Assembly (NCBI RefSeq): GCF_013393385.1
Contig: NZ_AP023239.1
Span: 4,960,001-5,024,000 of the forward strand
Source: Paenibacillus sp. URB8-2
Lineage (GTDB): Bacteria; Bacillota; Bacilli; Paenibacillales; Paenibacillaceae
Reading direction: 5' to 3'
DNA length: 64,000 bases
Shown here: positions 49,843-61,688 of the stretch, one piece after another
How the letters are laid out: every line of letters begins with the position of its first letter
Position numbering within the stretch: the stretch's first letter is position 1
The notes under the pieces: model-generated
What the model was told of the DNA's origin: nothing
Databases searched by the model: none
Seen by the model: only the letters and a program-made list of their open reading frames with translations
Position numbers and translations under genes: made by a program

Positions 49843-50196
49843 TTAGTCGATGATCTCTCCGGATCTTTTCGCTACGCGGACCTTCTTGCCGTTGTCCAGC
49901 ACTTTGTAACCGATACGGGTTACTTTGCCGCTCTTCGGATCGATGTGCATAACGTTGGATACGTGGATCGCAGCTTCCTGCTCGATGATGCCGCCTTGCG
50001 GATTTAGCTGGTTAGGCTTCTGGTGCTTCTTCACCATGTTCACGCCTTCTACCAGTACGCGGTTTTTACGCGGATACGCAGCGATGACGCGGCCCTTCTT
50101 GCCTTTATCTTTTCCGCTGATCACCATAACCACATCGTCTTTTTTCACGTGCAGTTTGTTGTTATGGGATTCCAGAACTTTTTTCACTCTAGGCAT
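49843..50196 (-). CDS. rplX: 50S ribosomal protein L24
   Basis: The 117-residue protein (uL24) has the KOW motif [20 protein letters not shown] and then [20 protein letters not shown]. It is an early assembly initiator of the large subunit. Confidence 0.99.
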   Translation of the reverse strand: MPRVKKVLESHNNKLHVKKDDVVMVISGKDKGKKGRVIAAYPRKNRVLVEGVNMVKKHQKPNQLNPQGGIIEQEAAIHVSNVMHIDPKSGKVTRIGYKVLDNGKKVRVAKRSGEIID

Positions 50197-50256
50197 TTGT
50201 TACACCTCCTGGTTCTAAGCCTTTTGCAAGTCGCTATATGAGCCGCCTAAGCGGTA

Positions 50257-50625
50257 TTAGATAACTTCCGGTGCCAAGGAAACGATCTTCATGTAATCCT
50301 TGTCGCGAAGTTCGCGGGCAACTGGTCCGAAAATACGTGTTCCGCGCGGGCTTCTGTCGTCTTTTACAACAACTGCTGCATTCTCGTCAAATGCGATGTA
50401 AGATCCGTCCTTACGGCGTACAGAGCGCTTCGTGCGCACAACCACCGCTTTTACTACATCACCTTTTTTGACAACGCCGCCTGGTGTTGCTTGTTTTACC
50501 GAGCAAACGATCAGATCGCCGATAGCAGCTGTCCGACGTCCAGTACCACCCAATACGCGGATACACATCAGTTCCTTCGCACCGGAGTTGTCAGCTACAT
50601 GCAAGCGTGTAAATGGTTGAATCAT
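50257..50625 (-). CDS. rplN: 50S ribosomal protein L14
   Basis: The 122-residue protein (uL14) starts [20 protein letters not shown] and ends [16 protein letters not shown] ([12 protein letters not shown]). It follows rpsQ by about 40 bp. Confidence 0.99.
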   Translation of the reverse strand: MIQPFTRLHVADNSGAKELMCIRVLGGTGRRTAAIGDLIVCSVKQATPGGVVKKGDVVKAVVVRTKRSVRRKDGSYIAFDENAAVVVKDDRSPRGTRIFGPVARELRDKDYMKIVSLAPEVI

Positions 50626-50664
50626 TATTATTTCCTCCTTTCGGAAAAATGGTCAGGTAACGCA

Positions 50665-50931
50665 TTAGATGATAACCGCTTTTTCCACCACTTCAACCAG
50701 TCTCCAGCGTTTGTCCTTGGAGAGCGGACGAGTTTCCATGATCTTCACAGTATCGCCGATTTGCGCGGTATTGTTCTCATCATGTGCTTTGAATTTCTTG
50801 GTGTACTTGATGCGCTTGTGGTACAGATCATGCTTTTTGTAAGTTTCAACGGCAACCACGATCGTTTTGTCCATTTTATCGCTGACAACTTTACCGATTT
50901 GCACTTTGCGCGCGTTGCGTTCTTCGCTCAT
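50665..50931 (-). CDS. rpsQ: 30S ribosomal protein S17
   Basis: The 88-residue protein (uS17) reads [20 protein letters not shown] with the OB-fold segment [13 protein letters not shown] and [20 protein letters not shown]. It lies between rpmC and rplN. Confidence 0.99.
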   Translation of the reverse strand: MSEERNARKVQIGKVVSDKMDKTIVVAVETYKKHDLYHKRIKYTKKFKAHDENNTAQIGDTVKIMETRPLSKDKRWRLVEVVEKAVII

Positions 50932-50972
50932 AATTAGCCTCCTTCCTGATACGGATCATCCTATCCGTTCAC

Positions 50973-51170
50973 TTAGCTGATCCCAAGTACTCTCTCATGG
51001 ATAACGGTTTTAGCACGAGCTATTTCTCTACGCACATCACGAATCCGAGTCGGGTTGTCCAGTTGGCCTGTTGCCAGTTGAAAACGCAGATTAAAGAGCT
51101 CTTCTTTGAAGCCAGCAATCTTTTGTTCAATCTCGGCAGTGGTCAAGTTGCGAAGTTCATTAGCTTTCAT
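50973..51170 (-). CDS. rpmC: 50S ribosomal protein L29
   Basis: The 65-residue protein (uL29) starts [20 protein letters not shown]; the ATG at 51170 follows GGGTGG, while the frame's first ATG eight codons upstream is inside rplP. The start overlaps the end of rplP by 11 bp, showing coupling. [20 protein letters not shown] is the family signature. Confidence 0.98.
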   Translation of the reverse strand: MKANELRNLTTAEIEQKIAGFKEELFNLRFQLATGQLDNPTRIRDVRREIARAKTVIHERVLGIS

Positions 51171-51594
51171 TTGCTTCACCACCCAATTCTTCACGTTTCA
51201 CAAACTTAGTCTTGATTGGCAGCTTGTGAGCGGCAAGACGCATCGCTTCACGAGCGATTTCTTCCGACACGCCTCCGAGTTCGAACATAATCTTGCCCGG
51301 TTTAACTACGGCTACCCATTTCTCAACGTTACCTTTACCGCTACCCATCCGAACCTCGAGAGGCTTTTGAGTAATCGGCTTGTCAGGGAAAATTTTGATC
51401 CATACTTTACCGCCCCGTTTGATGTAACGGGTCATCGCGATACGAGCCGCTTCGATCTGACGGTTAGTGATCCAGGATGGCTCCAGAGCTTGCAGACCGA
51501 ATTCGCCGAAGTTCAGCTCGGTGCCGCCTTTTGCCATACCCTTCATGTGACCGCGTTGTTGTTTGCGGTGTTTAACGCGTTTTGGTACCAACAT
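51160..51594 (-). CDS. rplP: 50S ribosomal protein L16
   Basis: The 144-residue protein (uL16) starts [20 protein letters not shown] and carries the signature [20 protein letters not shown]. Its start is 2 bp after the end of rpsC. Confidence 0.99.
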   Translation of the reverse strand: MLVPKRVKHRKQQRGHMKGMAKGGTELNFGEFGLQALEPSWITNRQIEAARIAMTRYIKRGGKVWIKIFPDKPITQKPLEVRMGSGKGNVEKWVAVVKPGKIMFELGGVSEEIAREAMRLAAHKLPIKTKFVKREELGGEANES

Positions 51595-51596
51595 GA

Positions 51597-52262
51597 TTAG
51601 TTGCCTCCTTCCTGAGCAGCTTGTTTCTTAGCCGTAGGAAGAACCTCTCCACGATAGATCCATACTTTTACGCCGATACGGCCATAAGTCGTATGAGCTT
51701 CAGCCGTTCCGTAGTCGATATCGGCACGAAGCGTATGAAGTGGAACTGTTCCTTCGCTATAGCCTTCCGTACGAGCGATCTCGGCGCCGCCAAGACGTCC
51801 GCTGACAGAGGTTTTAATCCCTTTTGCTCCGGAACGCATTGTTCTTTGGATAGCCTGCTTGAGCGCACGGCGGAACGATACGCGACGTTCCAGCTGTTGT
51901 GCGATGCTCTCGGCAACGAGAATAGCGTCCAGCTCAGGGTGTTTGATTTCATTGATATTAATGTGTACTTTTTTGCCGCCTGCGATTTGAGTAACCGCGC
52001 TGCGAAGCACTTCAACTTCAGCGCCGCCCTTACCAATAACCATACCCGGTTTAGCGGTATGAATCGTTACGTTCACGCGGCTAGCCGCTCTTTCAATCTC
52101 AATACGGGAAACAGCGGAATCTTTCAGCTTGCCTTTGAGGTATTCCCGAATTTTGACGTCTTCCAGAAGAAGTGTCCCGAAATCTTTTCCTGCATACCAT
52201 TTGGATTCCCAGTCACGGATAATCCCGATCCGGAGTCCGACTGGATTTACCTTTTGACCCAC
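51597..52262 (-). CDS. rpsC: 30S ribosomal protein S3
   Basis: The 221-residue protein (uS3) has a KH domain ([20 protein letters not shown]) and the C-terminal domain [20 protein letters not shown]. With S4 and S5 it lines the mRNA entry channel. It follows rplV by 13 bp. Confidence 0.99.
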   Translation of the reverse strand: MGQKVNPVGLRIGIIRDWESKWYAGKDFGTLLLEDVKIREYLKGKLKDSAVSRIEIERAASRVNVTIHTAKPGMVIGKGGAEVEVLRSAVTQIAGGKKVHININEIKHPELDAILVAESIAQQLERRVSFRRALKQAIQRTMRSGAKGIKTSVSGRLGGAEIARTEGYSEGTVPLHTLRADIDYGTAEAHTTYGRIGVKVWIYRGEVLPTAKKQAAQEGGN

Positions 52263-52275
52263 ACGTTATCCCTCC

Positions 52276-52608
52276 TTATTTCTCAGATACCACCAAAGTA
52301 ATGTGGCTGGTGCGTTTGTTAATCCGGCTGGCGCGACCCATCGCGCGCGGACGGAACCGTTTCATCGTTGGACCTTGGTTAACGAAAACCTCGCTAATAA
52401 ACAAGTTGTTTACGTCCATCGAATAGTTGTGCTCGGCATTGGCGATCGCCGAATTCAGCAGCTTTTCAACTACCGGGGAAGCGGATTTCGGAGTGTGGCG
52501 AAGGATTGCGATCGCCTCTCCCACCTGCTTGCCGCGAATCAAGTCAACAACCAGTTTCGCTTTACGAGCGGAAATCCGCACCGATCTTGCATGCGCTTTT
52601 GCTTGCAT
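52276..52608 (-). CDS. rplV: 50S ribosomal protein L22
   Basis: The 110-residue protein (uL22) reads [20 protein letters not shown] with the tunnel-loop region [20 protein letters not shown] and [16 protein letters not shown]. It lies between rpsS and rpsC. Confidence 0.99.
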   Translation of the reverse strand: MQAKAHARSVRISARKAKLVVDLIRGKQVGEAIAILRHTPKSASPVVEKLLNSAIANAEHNYSMDVNNLFISEVFVNQGPTMKRFRPRAMGRASRINKRTSHITLVVSEK

Positions 52609-52641
52609 TGTTTTCCCTCCTCTCGAACAGAGAACCTGTTA

Positions 52642-52920
52642 TTATCTTCTCGTTTTCTTATCGTCACCCGCGTGGCCTTTGTAAGTACGCGTCGGCGCGA
52701 ACTCGCCCAACTTGTGACCTACCATATCTTCCGTTACGTATACAGGCACGTGTTTACGGCCGTCATACACACCAAACGTATGTCCGATAAATTGAGGGAA
52801 AATGGTTGAGCGGCGGGACCAAGTTTTGATGACTACTTTTTTGCCCGAAACGTTCAAGTCTTCAACTTTTTTCAGCAGGTAGCCATCGATAAAAGGCCCC
52901 TTCTTCAAACTGCGACTCAT
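52642..52920 (-). CDS. rpsS: 30S ribosomal protein S19
   Basis: The 92-residue protein (uS19) starts [20 protein letters not shown] and has [20 protein letters not shown]. It binds with S13 in the small-subunit head. Confidence 0.99.
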   Translation of the reverse strand: MSRSLKKGPFIDGYLLKKVEDLNVSGKKVVIKTWSRRSTIFPQFIGHTFGVYDGRKHVPVYVTEDMVGHKLGEFAPTRTYKGHAGDDKKTRR

Positions 52921-52995
52921 GTATGAATCCTCCCTTCATCAAATGTTCAAGCCGCGATGCGACGCTTCGCGGGTTCAAGTTCACCTTGAAGCGTC

Positions 52996-53826
52996 TTATT
53001 TCGTGCGGCGACGAACGATATATTTATCAGAAGCTTTGTTTTTCTTACGAGTTTTGTAGCCAAGGGTCGGTTTGCCCCAAGGAGACAACGGCGATTTGCG
53101 GCCGATCGGAGCGCGTCCTTCACCACCACCATGAGGGTGATCGTTCGGGTTCATAACAACACCGCGAACTTCAGGACGTTGACCCAGCCAGCGGCTGCGT
53201 CCGGCTTTACCGATCTTGATCAGTTCGTGGTCTTCGTTACCAACGGAACCGATTGTAGCACGGCATACGCTCAGGATTCTGCGAACTTCACCGGAAGAGA
53301 GACGCACGGAAACGTACTTGTCTTCTTTACCGAGCAACTGCGCTTCCGTACCGGCTGCGCGAACCAATTGGCCGCCCTTGCCAGGCTTCAGCTCGATGTT
53401 GTGGATAACTGTACCTACCGGAATGTTGGACAGCGGAAGCGAGTTACCGATCTTGATGTCTGCTGCAGGACCGGATTCGATCTTATCCCCAACTTTCAGA
53501 CCTTTAGGAGCGATGATGTAGCGTTTCTCTCCGTCAGCGTAGTGAATCAGAGCGATGTTGGATGTGCGGTTCGGGTCATACTCGATCGTAGCAACGCTGC
53601 CTGGTATGCCGTCTTTCGTCCGCTTGAAATCGATAATACGGTATTTACGTTTGTGTCCGCCGCCTTGGTGACGAACCGTAATTTTACCTTGGTTGTTGCG
53701 GCCCGCCTTTTTGCTCAGCGGCGCAAGCAGCGATTTCTCAGGCTGGTTTGTTGTGATTTCTTCAAATGTAGACACGGACATTCCGCGTCTTGCCGGAGAA
53801 GTCGGTTTGTACTTTTTGATTGGCAC
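52996..53826 (-). CDS. rplB: 50S ribosomal protein L2
   Basis: The 276-residue protein (uL2) has the OB and SH3-like domains and the signature [20 protein letters not shown] near the peptidyl-transferase centre. It follows rplW by 28 bp. Confidence 0.99.
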   Translation of the reverse strand: MPIKKYKPTSPARRGMSVSTFEEITTNQPEKSLLAPLSKKAGRNNQGKITVRHQGGGHKRKYRIIDFKRTKDGIPGSVATIEYDPNRTSNIALIHYADGEKRYIIAPKGLKVGDKIESGPAADIKIGNSLPLSNIPVGTVIHNIELKPGKGGQLVRAAGTEAQLLGKEDKYVSVRLSSGEVRRILSVCRATIGSVGNEDHELIKIGKAGRSRWLGQRPEVRGVVMNPNDHPHGGGEGRAPIGRKSPLSPWGKPTLGYKTRKKNKASDKYIVRRRTK

Positions 53827-53854
53827 TGTGTTTCCCTCCTTGCTTTACAGGATA

Positions 53855-54148
53855 TTATTCTACCGCTTCAAAGAACTCAAGCGGCTTGCTGTCCGGGCTG
53901 AGCTTAACGATGGCTTTCTTCCATTCCGGAGTGTATCCGGAGTAGCGTCCATACCGTTTCAGCTTGCCAGGCACGCGCATTGTGTTCACATTAACGACTT
54001 TTACTTTAAAGATGGCCTCTACAGCCTGCTTGATTTCGGTCTTGTTGGCACGAATGTCCACTTCAAAAGCATATTTCAAATCGCTCATGTAGTCGGATGT
54101 GCGTTCCGTAATCACCGGACGTTTGATGATATCGCGAGGATCTTTCAT
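53855..54148 (-). CDS. rplW: 50S ribosomal protein L23
   Basis: The 97-residue protein (uL23) starts [20 protein letters not shown] and has [20 protein letters not shown] sequence. It forms the docking site for trigger factor and SRP at the tunnel exit. Its ATG overlaps the rplD stop by one base. Confidence 0.99.
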   Translation of the reverse strand: MKDPRDIIKRPVITERTSDYMSDLKYAFEVDIRANKTEIKQAVEAIFKVKVVNVNTMRVPGKLKRYGRYSGYTPEWKKAIVKLSPDSKPLEFFEAVE

Positions 54149-54771
54149 TACGCGAACACCTCCTCTACCTTAGAAACTGCATCTTTAGTGATGATCAATT
54201 TGTCGTGCGTCAGCACGTCAAGAACATTGATGCCGTCAGCCGCTACGAATTTCACCCCAGGGATGTTACGAGCGGAAAGTGCTACATTATCGTCATAGCT
54301 AGGAGCTACGATCAGAGCTTTTTGAGCAACCTTCAGGTTGTTCAGAATAGCTGCGAATTCTTTCGTCTTCGGAGCATTCAGGCTCAAGGAGTCAAGTACG
54401 ATAATGTCATTCTCAATAACCTTCGAGGACAATGCCGATTTGATCGCCAGACGGCGAACCTTTTTAGGCAGTTTCCAGGAATAGCTGCGAGGAGTCGGTC
54501 CGAAGACAACGCCGCCGCCTTTCCATTGAGGAGAACGAATCGAACCTTGACGAGCGCGACCTGTACCTTTTTGTTTCCAAGGCTTACGTCCGCCGCCACG
54601 AACTTCGGAGCGTCCTTTAACTTTGTGCGTACCACGGCGCAGGGAAGCTCTTTGAAGAAGAACCGCTTCATTCAATACGTGAGTGTTCGGCTCGATACCG
54701 AAAATCGCGTCGCTGAGTTCAACTTCACCAACTTCATTACCGCTGATATTGTAAAGTGTTACTTTTGGCAT
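54148..54771 (-). CDS. rplD: 50S ribosomal protein L4
   Basis: The 207-residue protein (uL4) carries the extended loop [20 protein letters not shown] that lines the exit tunnel. In some bacteria it represses the S10 operon. It follows rplC by about 25 bp. Confidence 0.99.
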   Translation of the reverse strand: MPKVTLYNISGNEVGEVELSDAIFGIEPNTHVLNEAVLLQRASLRRGTHKVKGRSEVRGGGRKPWKQKGTGRARQGSIRSPQWKGGGVVFGPTPRSYSWKLPKKVRRLAIKSALSSKVIENDIIVLDSLSLNAPKTKEFAAILNNLKVAQKALIVAPSYDDNVALSARNIPGVKFVAADGINVLDVLTHDKLIITKDAVSKVEEVFA

Positions 54772-54796
54772 TTCATGTTCCTCCTTTCTTCAAAAG

Positions 54797-55414
54797 TTAT
54801 TTCTTAACGGTTTCTTTAACCTTCACGAAGCTGTTCTTAGGTCCCGGAATGGAGCCTTTCACCAGCAGAACATTGCGTTCCACGTCTACTTTGATGACTT
54901 CAAGCTTTTGAATCGTCACCGTATCATGGCCCATATGTCCTGGAAGGCGTTTGCCCTTAGGAACGCGGTTGGCTTGGATGGAACCCATCGAGCCCGGTCT
55001 TCTATGGTAACGGGAACCGTGAGCCATAGGTCCGCGGCTTTGTCCCCAACGTTTGATAACGCCTTGGAAGCCTTTGCCTTTGGAAATACCGGTTACGTCA
55101 ACAAATTCGCCTTCTGCGAAGACGTCAGCCTTCAGCTCTTGTCCAACCTCGAGTGCCCCGAGGTCAACACCGCGAATTTCGCGAACGTAGCGCTTAGGTG
55201 TTGCATTTGCCTTTGTGGCGTGACCTTGTTCAGGCTTGTTGGTGTTTTTCTTATCGGAAAAGCCCAACTGCACTGCTTCATACCCGTCGGTATTGAGGTC
55301 TTTCTTTTGCAGTACTACGCAAGGACCCGCTTCGATAACCGTAACCGCGATTACGTTACCTTCAGGAGTAAACACTTGAGTCATACCGAGTTTTTTTCCT
55401 AAGATACCTTTCAT
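54797..55414 (-). CDS. rplC: 50S ribosomal protein L3
   Basis: The 205-residue protein (uL3) starts [20 protein letters not shown] and has the loop segment [20 protein letters not shown] that reaches the peptidyl-transferase centre. Confidence 0.99.
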   Translation of the reverse strand: MKGILGKKLGMTQVFTPEGNVIAVTVIEAGPCVVLQKKDLNTDGYEAVQLGFSDKKNTNKPEQGHATKANATPKRYVREIRGVDLGALEVGQELKADVFAEGEFVDVTGISKGKGFQGVIKRWGQSRGPMAHGSRYHRRPGSMGSIQANRVPKGKRLPGHMGHDTVTIQKLEVIKVDVERNVLLVKGSIPGPKNSFVKVKETVKK

Positions 55415-55453
55415 GTTGACACCTCTTTTCTTTTCCTGTTTCTAATAGAAGAA

Positions 55454-55831
<378 letters not shown>

Positions 55832-55900
55832 TCATGGCAAAGGAGCCGGGTGTGTCAGTAACCTCTCACATCATCGCAACGTCGCAGAACAACATTTATT

Positions 55901-55929
55901 ATTATATAGAATCTTTTCGCCCAATGCAA
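55901..55929 (-). promoter_or_regulatory. S10 operon promoter
   Basis: TTGCAT (55924-55929), 17 bp, TATAAT (55901-55906) on the minus strand, placed between the hemAT terminator and rpsJ with a leader of about 130 nt. Confidence 0.82.
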
Positions 55930-55941
55930 GCAAAATAATAA

Positions 55942-55971
55942 AACAACGCATGATTTTATTCACGCGCTGTT
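55942..55971 (-). terminator. Terminator after hemAT
   Basis: AACAGCGCGTGA and TCATGCGTTGTT pair over 12 bp (two G-U pairs) with a 6-nt loop; TTTATTATTTT follows on the minus strand. Confidence 0.85.
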
Positions 55972-55989
55972 ATGGGTTCCTGTTCTATA

Positions 55990-57339
55990 CTACAAATTGG
56001 CTGTTGCCGACTTGAAATATTCCGCTGAAGCGGCGGTTTGTGCCGTTGTTGAGCCGATTCCTTCTATAGTAGTAATCAGTGTCCGAATCTCTGCCTCTAC
56101 CGTTACGATCTCGCGGGTGCTGCTCTGCATGGATTCCACGATGTCGGTAAAAAGTTGGCTTGTCTCATCTGATTGCAACTTACCGTTTTCCGTCAGTTCC
56201 TGTACTTTTCGAATTTCATTCACCACTTGGGCAGTTAAACTGCCGGATTGGGCTGTCAGCTCTCCAATGCGCACAACCGTATTCTTCGTATCTTCAGCCA
56301 GCCGATTGACTTCTTGAGCCACGACGCTGAAACCTCTTCCGTGCTCGCCCGCCCTGGCCGCTTCTATGGTTGCATTAAGAGATAATATTTTCGTTTGGTC
56401 TGCGATTTCTTGCACCGCACCTACGATCTTCTGTATTTGCTTTGAGAATTGGCTCAGCTCTTTTACCGAGCGTTCCATTTCATTTGTTCTTTCAAAAATA
56501 TGGGCGATCTGTCCATTCAACTTGCTTAGCAGCTCACGGCCGTCTTTTGCCATTTCCTGTGAGTCAAGAGCTGAAGAAGCCGTACGCTGAAAGGTATTAT
56601 TGACTTCATTGCTGCTTGCCACAAGCTGTTCGACCGCTGCGTTGGTATCGATGCTGAGATCGATAAGTTCTCCGCTGAATTCGGCAATCTTCTGCTTCAG
56701 TTCATTTTTCACAATTTCGTACTGCTCTTCTTTTTCTCGAATATTCTCTTTTTCATAGGCTTCCAGAACGAGCTGCTGCTCAAGATTCAAAAGCTTAGTA
56801 ACCGTTTTCACCATCTTGAGCCGTTCCCTATCGTCGAAAGCTTCTTTATATATTACGCCAATGAACACATTTTGCAAGTTTTGAAAGGCTGATAGATACC
56901 ACTTTGGCTCTAACCCAACCTTTTTATGAATTTTGGCAATGGTCAACCGTTTCGATATGTAGTGATTGTCCACATTGCCATCGAAAATTTCAACGATATG
57001 GTCGCGCAAGGTCTGTTTCAATCGTTCAATACTGCTGTGATCGAGAATGATCTGCTCCAGCTTATCCACACCGAGCACCGAGTTATAAAAACCGTAGATA
57101 ATTTCGTCAATGTTTCGCTCCATGGCGGGCTTCAGCTTGCATAGCAGATCCAGATCGGCCTCCGTCAAATCAATCATTCGCATCTGTTCATTCAACTCTT
57201 CTTGGCCTTCTATCACATGGAAAGAACTTATGGCCGCTGATTGCCCGTCAGTGTGGTTAGATGAATTAACGTCACGGGAGCCTACTTTCTTTTGTTTTGG
57301 GGATAAACCATGTAAAAAAGAGAACGGACATTTTCCCAT
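55990..57339 (-). CDS. hemAT: HemAT-type heme-based aerotaxis transducer (globin-coupled sensor)
   Basis: The 449-residue soluble protein has no membrane segment. Residues about 45-200 form a globin-coupled sensor domain; the proximal His is His138 in TIAKIHKKVGLEPKWYLSAF, and Tyr85 in IYGFYNSVL matches the distal-pocket Tyr of HemAT. Residues about 230-449 form a methyl-accepting signalling domain with the hairpin tip QEIADQTKILSLNATIEAAR and AGEHGRGFSVVAQEVNRLAE. It binds oxygen and signals to CheA. It sits between tuf and rpsJ, a place normally without a chemotaxis gene, and is bounded by its own upstream gap and terminator. The start is the frame's ATG, preceded by GGGAG. Confidence 0.93.
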   Translation of the reverse strand: MGKCPFSFLHGLSPKQKKVGSRDVNSSNHTDGQSAAISSFHVIEGQEELNEQMRMIDLTEADLDLLCKLKPAMERNIDEIIYGFYNSVLGVDKLEQIILDHSSIERLKQTLRDHIVEIFDGNVDNHYISKRLTIAKIHKKVGLEPKWYLSAFQNLQNVFIGVIYKEAFDDRERLKMVKTVTKLLNLEQQLVLEAYEKENIREKEEQYEIVKNELKQKIAEFSGELIDLSIDTNAAVEQLVASSNEVNNTFQRTASSALDSQEMAKDGRELLSKLNGQIAHIFERTNEMERSVKELSQFSKQIQKIVGAVQEIADQTKILSLNATIEAARAGEHGRGFSVVAQEVNRLAEDTKNTVVRIGELTAQSGSLTAQVVNEIRKVQELTENGKLQSDETSQLFTDIVESMQSSTREIVTVEAEIRTLITTIEGIGSTTAQTAASAEYFKSATANL

Positions 57340-57671
57340 ACTTTCACTCCCATTTGACTATATCTGAATTTTTAATATTCAACTATACACACATTGTTTT
57401 ATGCAAAGTATTATTGCAAAAAAACTAATGCGGTTAATTGTAATATTTTGTTGAATGAAATAAGGGTTTAGGGCGCTTTGTACATAGAAATGTGATGATT
57501 AATGTCGAATAAAAGAAAAATATGTTGAAATTCGATCATACTCTTATCTTCGGTAATTTGTTATGTATTCTGAATAGAACGAACCACTATAATTAAAATT
57601 TTATTCACTTTCGTTTGATAGAATTACTGACGGCGAGGGAATCAATGCGGTATTTTAAAGGGGAGAGATAA
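57340..57671. other. Intergenic stretch between hemAT and tuf; no gene
   Basis: AT-rich sequence that should hold the hemAT promoter on the minus strand (a TTGCAT near 57400 and TATAGT near 57385 are too close together for a standard promoter). I saw no sigma-D type motif that convinced me. Confidence 0.4.
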
Positions 57672-57672
57672 A

Positions 57673-57710
57673 TAAAAACAAGGACCCTTCAAATGAAGGA
57701 TCCTTGTTTT
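57673..57710 (-). terminator. Terminator of the str operon after tuf
   Basis: AAAACAAGGATCCTTC and GAAGGGTCCTTGTTTT pair over 16 bp (one G-T pair) with a 4-nt loop, followed by TATTT on the minus strand. Confidence 0.92.
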
Positions 57711-57751
57711 GTAAGTTCTTATCTTTCTCTTATTAGAGTAAGAATTCGAAC

Positions 57752-58942
57752 TTATTTTTGGATAGAAGCTACAGTACCGGCTCCAACTGTACGGCCGCCT
57801 TCACGAATGGAGAACTTCGTTCCTTCTTCGATAGCGATCGGGGCGATCAGTTGAACAGTTACTGTAATGTTGTCGCCAGGCATTACCATTTCAGTACCTT
57901 CTGGCAGGTTGATGATACCCGTTACGTCAGTTGTACGGAAGTAGAACTGAGGACGGTATCCTGTGAAGAAGGGCTTATGACGGCCACCCTCTTCTTTAGT
58001 CAGGACGTAGATTTGAGCAGTGAACTCAGTGTGCGGCTTAACGGAATTCGGTTTGGCCAACACTTGTCCGCGCTCGATTTGGTTACGGTCAACACCACGG
58101 AGCAGAGCGCCGATGTTGTCGCCGGCTTGAGCGGAGTCAAGCAGTTTGCGGAACATTTCTACGCCGGTAACGACGGATTTCTTCGTTTCTTCTTGGATAC
58201 CAACGATTTCAACTTCGTCGCCCACTTTAACTGTTCCGCGGTCTATACGGCCAGTTGCCACGGTACCGCGGCCAGTGATGGAGAATACGTCCTCGACAGG
58301 CATAAGGAAAGGCTTGTCAGTGTCGCGCTCTGGCAGCGGAATGTAAGTGTCGATCGTTTCGAACATTTCAACGATCTTGGCAGCCCATTCGCCGTCAGGG
58401 TTTTGCAGAGCTTCACGAGCGGAACCGCGGGTGATCGGAGTGTCGTCGCCCGGGAATTCGTATTCGTTCAGCAGGTCGCGAACTTCCATTTCAACCAGTT
58501 CCAGAAGCTCTTCGTCTTCAACCATGTCACATTTGTTCAGGAATACGACGATGTAAGGAACACCTACTTGGCGGGACAGCAGGATGTGTTCGCGAGTTTG
58601 CGGCATTGGGCCGTCAGCTGCGGATACAACCAGAATCGCGCCGTCCATTTGCGCTGCGCCGGTGATCATGTTTTTAACATAGTCGGCGTGTCCAGGGCAG
58701 TCAACGTGTGCGTAGTGACGGCTAGGAGTTTCATATTCAACGTGAGCTGTAGAGATCGTGATACCACGTTCGCGCTCTTCCGGAGCTTTATCGATTTGGT
58801 CGAATGCTACAGCGGCACCGCCGTATTTTTTGGACAATACAGTTGTGATTGCAGCAGTCAGAGTCGTTTTACCATGGTCGACGTGACCGATAGTACCGAT
58901 GTTAATATGCGGTTTAGTACGTTCAAACTTAGCCTTTGCCAT
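57752..58942 (-). CDS. tuf: Elongation factor Tu
   Basis: The 396-residue GTPase brings aminoacyl-tRNA to the ribosome. G1 GHVDHGKT lies at 19-26, [20 protein letters not shown] near 81, NKCD near 136. AGGAGG precedes the ATG. It follows fusA by about 105 bp and ends at the operon terminator. Confidence 0.99.
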   Translation of the reverse strand: MAKAKFERTKPHINIGTIGHVDHGKTTLTAAITTVLSKKYGGAAVAFDQIDKAPEERERGITISTAHVEYETPSRHYAHVDCPGHADYVKNMITGAAQMDGAILVVSAADGPMPQTREHILLSRQVGVPYIVVFLNKCDMVEDEELLELVEMEVRDLLNEYEFPGDDTPITRGSAREALQNPDGEWAAKIVEMFETIDTYIPLPERDTDKPFLMPVEDVFSITGRGTVATGRIDRGTVKVGDEVEIVGIQEETKKSVVTGVEMFRKLLDSAQAGDNIGALLRGVDRNQIERGQVLAKPNSVKPHTEFTAQIYVLTKEEGGRHKPFFTGYRPQFYFRTTDVTGIINLPEGTEMVMPGDNITVTVQLIAPIAIEEGTKFSIREGGRTVGAGTVASIQK

Positions 58943-59048
58943 TTGAACAAATCCTCCTTAATATGGGTTCTTATTATTGGAGCCGCCCGATCTTAAGCTA
59001 CTTCTGGGATGACTGACGGGAAACAACCGGACGGCAAGTAAACTAGGA

Positions 59049-61127
59049 TTACTCTGCACCCTTGTTCTTGGATACGATCTCGTCCGCGATGGATTTAGGA
59101 ACTTCTTCATAGTGGGAGAGTTCCATCGAGAATACGCCGCGGCCTTGTGTACCGGAACGCAGGGTAGTGGAATAACCGAACATTTCGGAAAGAGGCACTT
59201 TCGCACGGATAATTTGAGCGCCGGCGCGGGAATCCATACCTTCGATCCGTCCGCGGCGGGAGTTCAGCATACCCATAACATCGCCCATGTATTCCTCAGG
59301 CACTGTTACTTCCACTTTCATGATTGGCTCAAGCAGGACAGGCTTACACTTGTCTTTGGCTGCTTTGAGCGCCATCGAACCGGCGATCTTAAACGCCATT
59401 TCGTTGGAATCGACATCATGGTAAGAACCGTCAACGATGGTTGCTTTGACATCAACGAGCGGGAAGCCAGCGATAACGCCGTTCTTCATTTGCTCTTCAA
59501 TACCTGCAAGCGCAGGAGCGATGTATTCTCTCGGTACGGAACCTCCGACAACCTTACTTTCGAACTGGCTGCCAGTACCTGCCTCGAGAGGCTCAAATTC
59601 AACCCATACGTGACCGTATTGACCACGACCGCCGGACTGACGAACGAACTTGCCTTCGACGCGAGCAGGAGCTCTGAACGTTTCGCGGTAAGCAACCTGC
59701 GGTTTACCAACATTGGTCTCCACTTTGAATTCACGACGCATACGGTCGATGATGATATCCAAGTGAAGCTCGCCCATACCGGCCAGAATCGTTTGTCCCG
59801 TTTCTTCGTCGGTGTGCGCGCGCAGTGTTGGGTCTTCTTCGGTCAGCTTGCCGAGGGCAACGCCCATTTTGTCTTGGTCGGCCTTCGTTTTAGGTTCAAC
59901 TGCGATTTCGATAACCGGATCCGGGAAGTTCATCGATTCGAGAATAACCGGATTCTTCTCATCACACAGTGTATCACCTGTGCCGGTGTCTTTCAAACCT
60001 ACGGCTGCCGCGATGTCGCCGGCATAGACGATGGAAATTTCCTGACGGCTGTTCGCGTGCATTTGCAGGATACGTCCGATACGTTCACGCTTGCCTTTAG
60101 TGGCATTCAAAACGTAAGAACCGGACTCCAGAATACCGGAATATACGCGGAAGAATGTCAGCTTACCAACATAAGGGTCGGTCATGATTTTAAATGCCAG
60201 CGCGGAGAACGGCTCTTCGTCCGAAGAGTGACGTTCGGTTTCCGTGCCATCTTCGAGATGACCCAAAATCGACGGAACATCGACCGGAGCCGGCAGGTAA
60301 TCGATGACGGCGTCCAGCATCAGCTGAACCCCTTTGTTACGGTAAGAAGAACCACAGATAACCGGGAAAATCTTAACGTCTACTACGCCTTTGCGCAGTG
60401 CAGCCTTGATTTCATCAACGGTAATCTCTTCGCCCTCCAGGTACTTCATGGTCAAATCCTCGTCGAGTTCCGCAACTTTTTCGATCAGTTCGTTGCGAAG
60501 CTCTTCGACTTGATCCAGGAATTCGGACGGGATATCCGTCACTTCAATATCACGGCCAAGATCGTCTTTGTACATATGGGCTTTTTGCTCCACCAGGTCG
60601 ATAATGCCGATAAAGTCGTTCTCGGCACCGATCGGCAGCTGAATGGCAACCGCATTTGCTTGCAGACGCTCACGCATGTCCTTAACAACGTTAAGGTAAT
60701 CCGCTCCGATGATATCCATCTTGTTTACATAGGCGATCCGTGGAACGCCGTAACGGTCAGCCTGTCTCCAAACAGTTTCAGACTGAGGCTCAACGCCCTC
60801 TTTTGCACTGAAAACGCCTACTGCCCCGTCCAATACACGAAGGGAACGTTCAACTTCAACGGTGAAGTCAACGTGTCCCGGGGTATCAATAATATTGACG
60901 CGGTGACCTTTCCACGCAGCAGTGGTAGCGGCGGAAGTAATCGTAATTCCGCGCTCCTGCTCTTGCTCCATCCAGTCCATTGTTGCCGCACCTTCGTGAA
61001 CTTCACCGATTTTGTGCGTACGGCCTGTATAGAAAAGAATCCGTTCCGTGGTAGTCGTCTTACCAGCGTCAATATGTGCCATGATCCCGATATTACGTGT
61101 ATTTTTCAAGGAGAACTCTCTTGCCAT
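59049..61127 (-). CDS. fusA: Elongation factor G
   Basis: The 692-residue translocase has the G domain ([20 protein letters not shown] near 17, [20 protein letters not shown] near 82, NKMD near 136) and domains II to V to the closing [26 protein letters not shown] precedes the ATG. It lies between rpsG and tuf in the str operon. Confidence 0.99.
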   Translation of the reverse strand: MAREFSLKNTRNIGIMAHIDAGKTTTTERILFYTGRTHKIGEVHEGAATMDWMEQEQERGITITSAATTAAWKGHRVNIIDTPGHVDFTVEVERSLRVLDGAVGVFSAKEGVEPQSETVWRQADRYGVPRIAYVNKMDIIGADYLNVVKDMRERLQANAVAIQLPIGAENDFIGIIDLVEQKAHMYKDDLGRDIEVTDIPSEFLDQVEELRNELIEKVAELDEDLTMKYLEGEEITVDEIKAALRKGVVDVKIFPVICGSSYRNKGVQLMLDAVIDYLPAPVDVPSILGHLEDGTETERHSSDEEPFSALAFKIMTDPYVGKLTFFRVYSGILESGSYVLNATKGKRERIGRILQMHANSRQEISIVYAGDIAAAVGLKDTGTGDTLCDEKNPVILESMNFPDPVIEIAVEPKTKADQDKMGVALGKLTEEDPTLRAHTDEETGQTILAGMGELHLDIIIDRMRREFKVETNVGKPQVAYRETFRAPARVEGKFVRQSGGRGQYGHVWVEFEPLEAGTGSQFESKVVGGSVPREYIAPALAGIEEQMKNGVIAGFPLVDVKATIVDGSYHDVDSNEMAFKIAGSMALKAAKDKCKPVLLEPIMKVEVTVPEEYMGDVMGMLNSRRGRIEGMDSRAGAQIIRAKVPLSEMFGYSTTLRSGTQGRGVFSMELSHYEEVPKSIADEIVSKNKGAE

Positions 61128-61174
61128 GAAATGGATCTCCCTTCAAAATTGAAGTTATTTGGATGACTATAATC

Positions 61175-61645
61175 CTACCAGCGGTAGTGAGCAAACGCTT
61201 TGTTCGCTTCAGCCATTTTGTGCGTGTCTTCACGTTTCTTAACGGAAGCGCCTGTGTTGTTGGAAGCGTCGATAATCTCGGCCGCCAAACGCTCTTCCAT
61301 CGTCTTCTCGCCGCGGTTGCGGGAGTAGTTAACGAGCCAACGTAATCCCAGGGAAGTACGTCTCTCCGGTTTTACTTCGATCGGCACTTGGTAGTTGGCG
61401 CCGCCGACACGGCGGGCTTTAACTTCCAGAACCGGCATGATGTTCTTAATGGCCGCTTCAAAAACTTCCATCGGGTCTTTACCCGTACGTTCTTCAATCA
61501 ACTTGAACGCATTGTACAGAATGCTTTGAGCGACACCTCTTTTACCATCCAGCATTACACGGTTAATCAGACGAGTAACCAGTTTGCTGTTATACAACGG
61601 ATCCGGCAGTACGTCTCTTTTGGAAACTGGACCTTTGCGTGGCAT
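61175..61645 (-). CDS. rpsG: 30S ribosomal protein S7
   Basis: The 156-residue protein (uS7) starts [20 protein letters not shown] and has [20 protein letters not shown]. It nucleates assembly of the small-subunit head and can repress the str operon in other bacteria. It follows rpsL by 43 bp. Confidence 0.99.
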   Translation of the reverse strand: MPRKGPVSKRDVLPDPLYNSKLVTRLINRVMLDGKRGVAQSILYNAFKLIEERTGKDPMEVFEAAIKNIMPVLEVKARRVGGANYQVPIEVKPERRTSLGLRWLVNYSRNRGEKTMEERLAAEIIDASNNTGASVKKREDTHKMAEANKAFAHYRW

Positions 61646-61688
61646 GGATATCCCCCTTTCATTAGATTGTTCTTATTTGTTCATTAAA

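Noticed and set aside
59112..61166. A 684-codon open frame on the plus strand opposite fusA, and a 412-codon one opposite tuf (57758-58996)
   Set aside because: They mirror highly codon-biased genes on the other strand, have no ribosome-binding site of note and look unlike any protein; EF-G and EF-Tu are certain.
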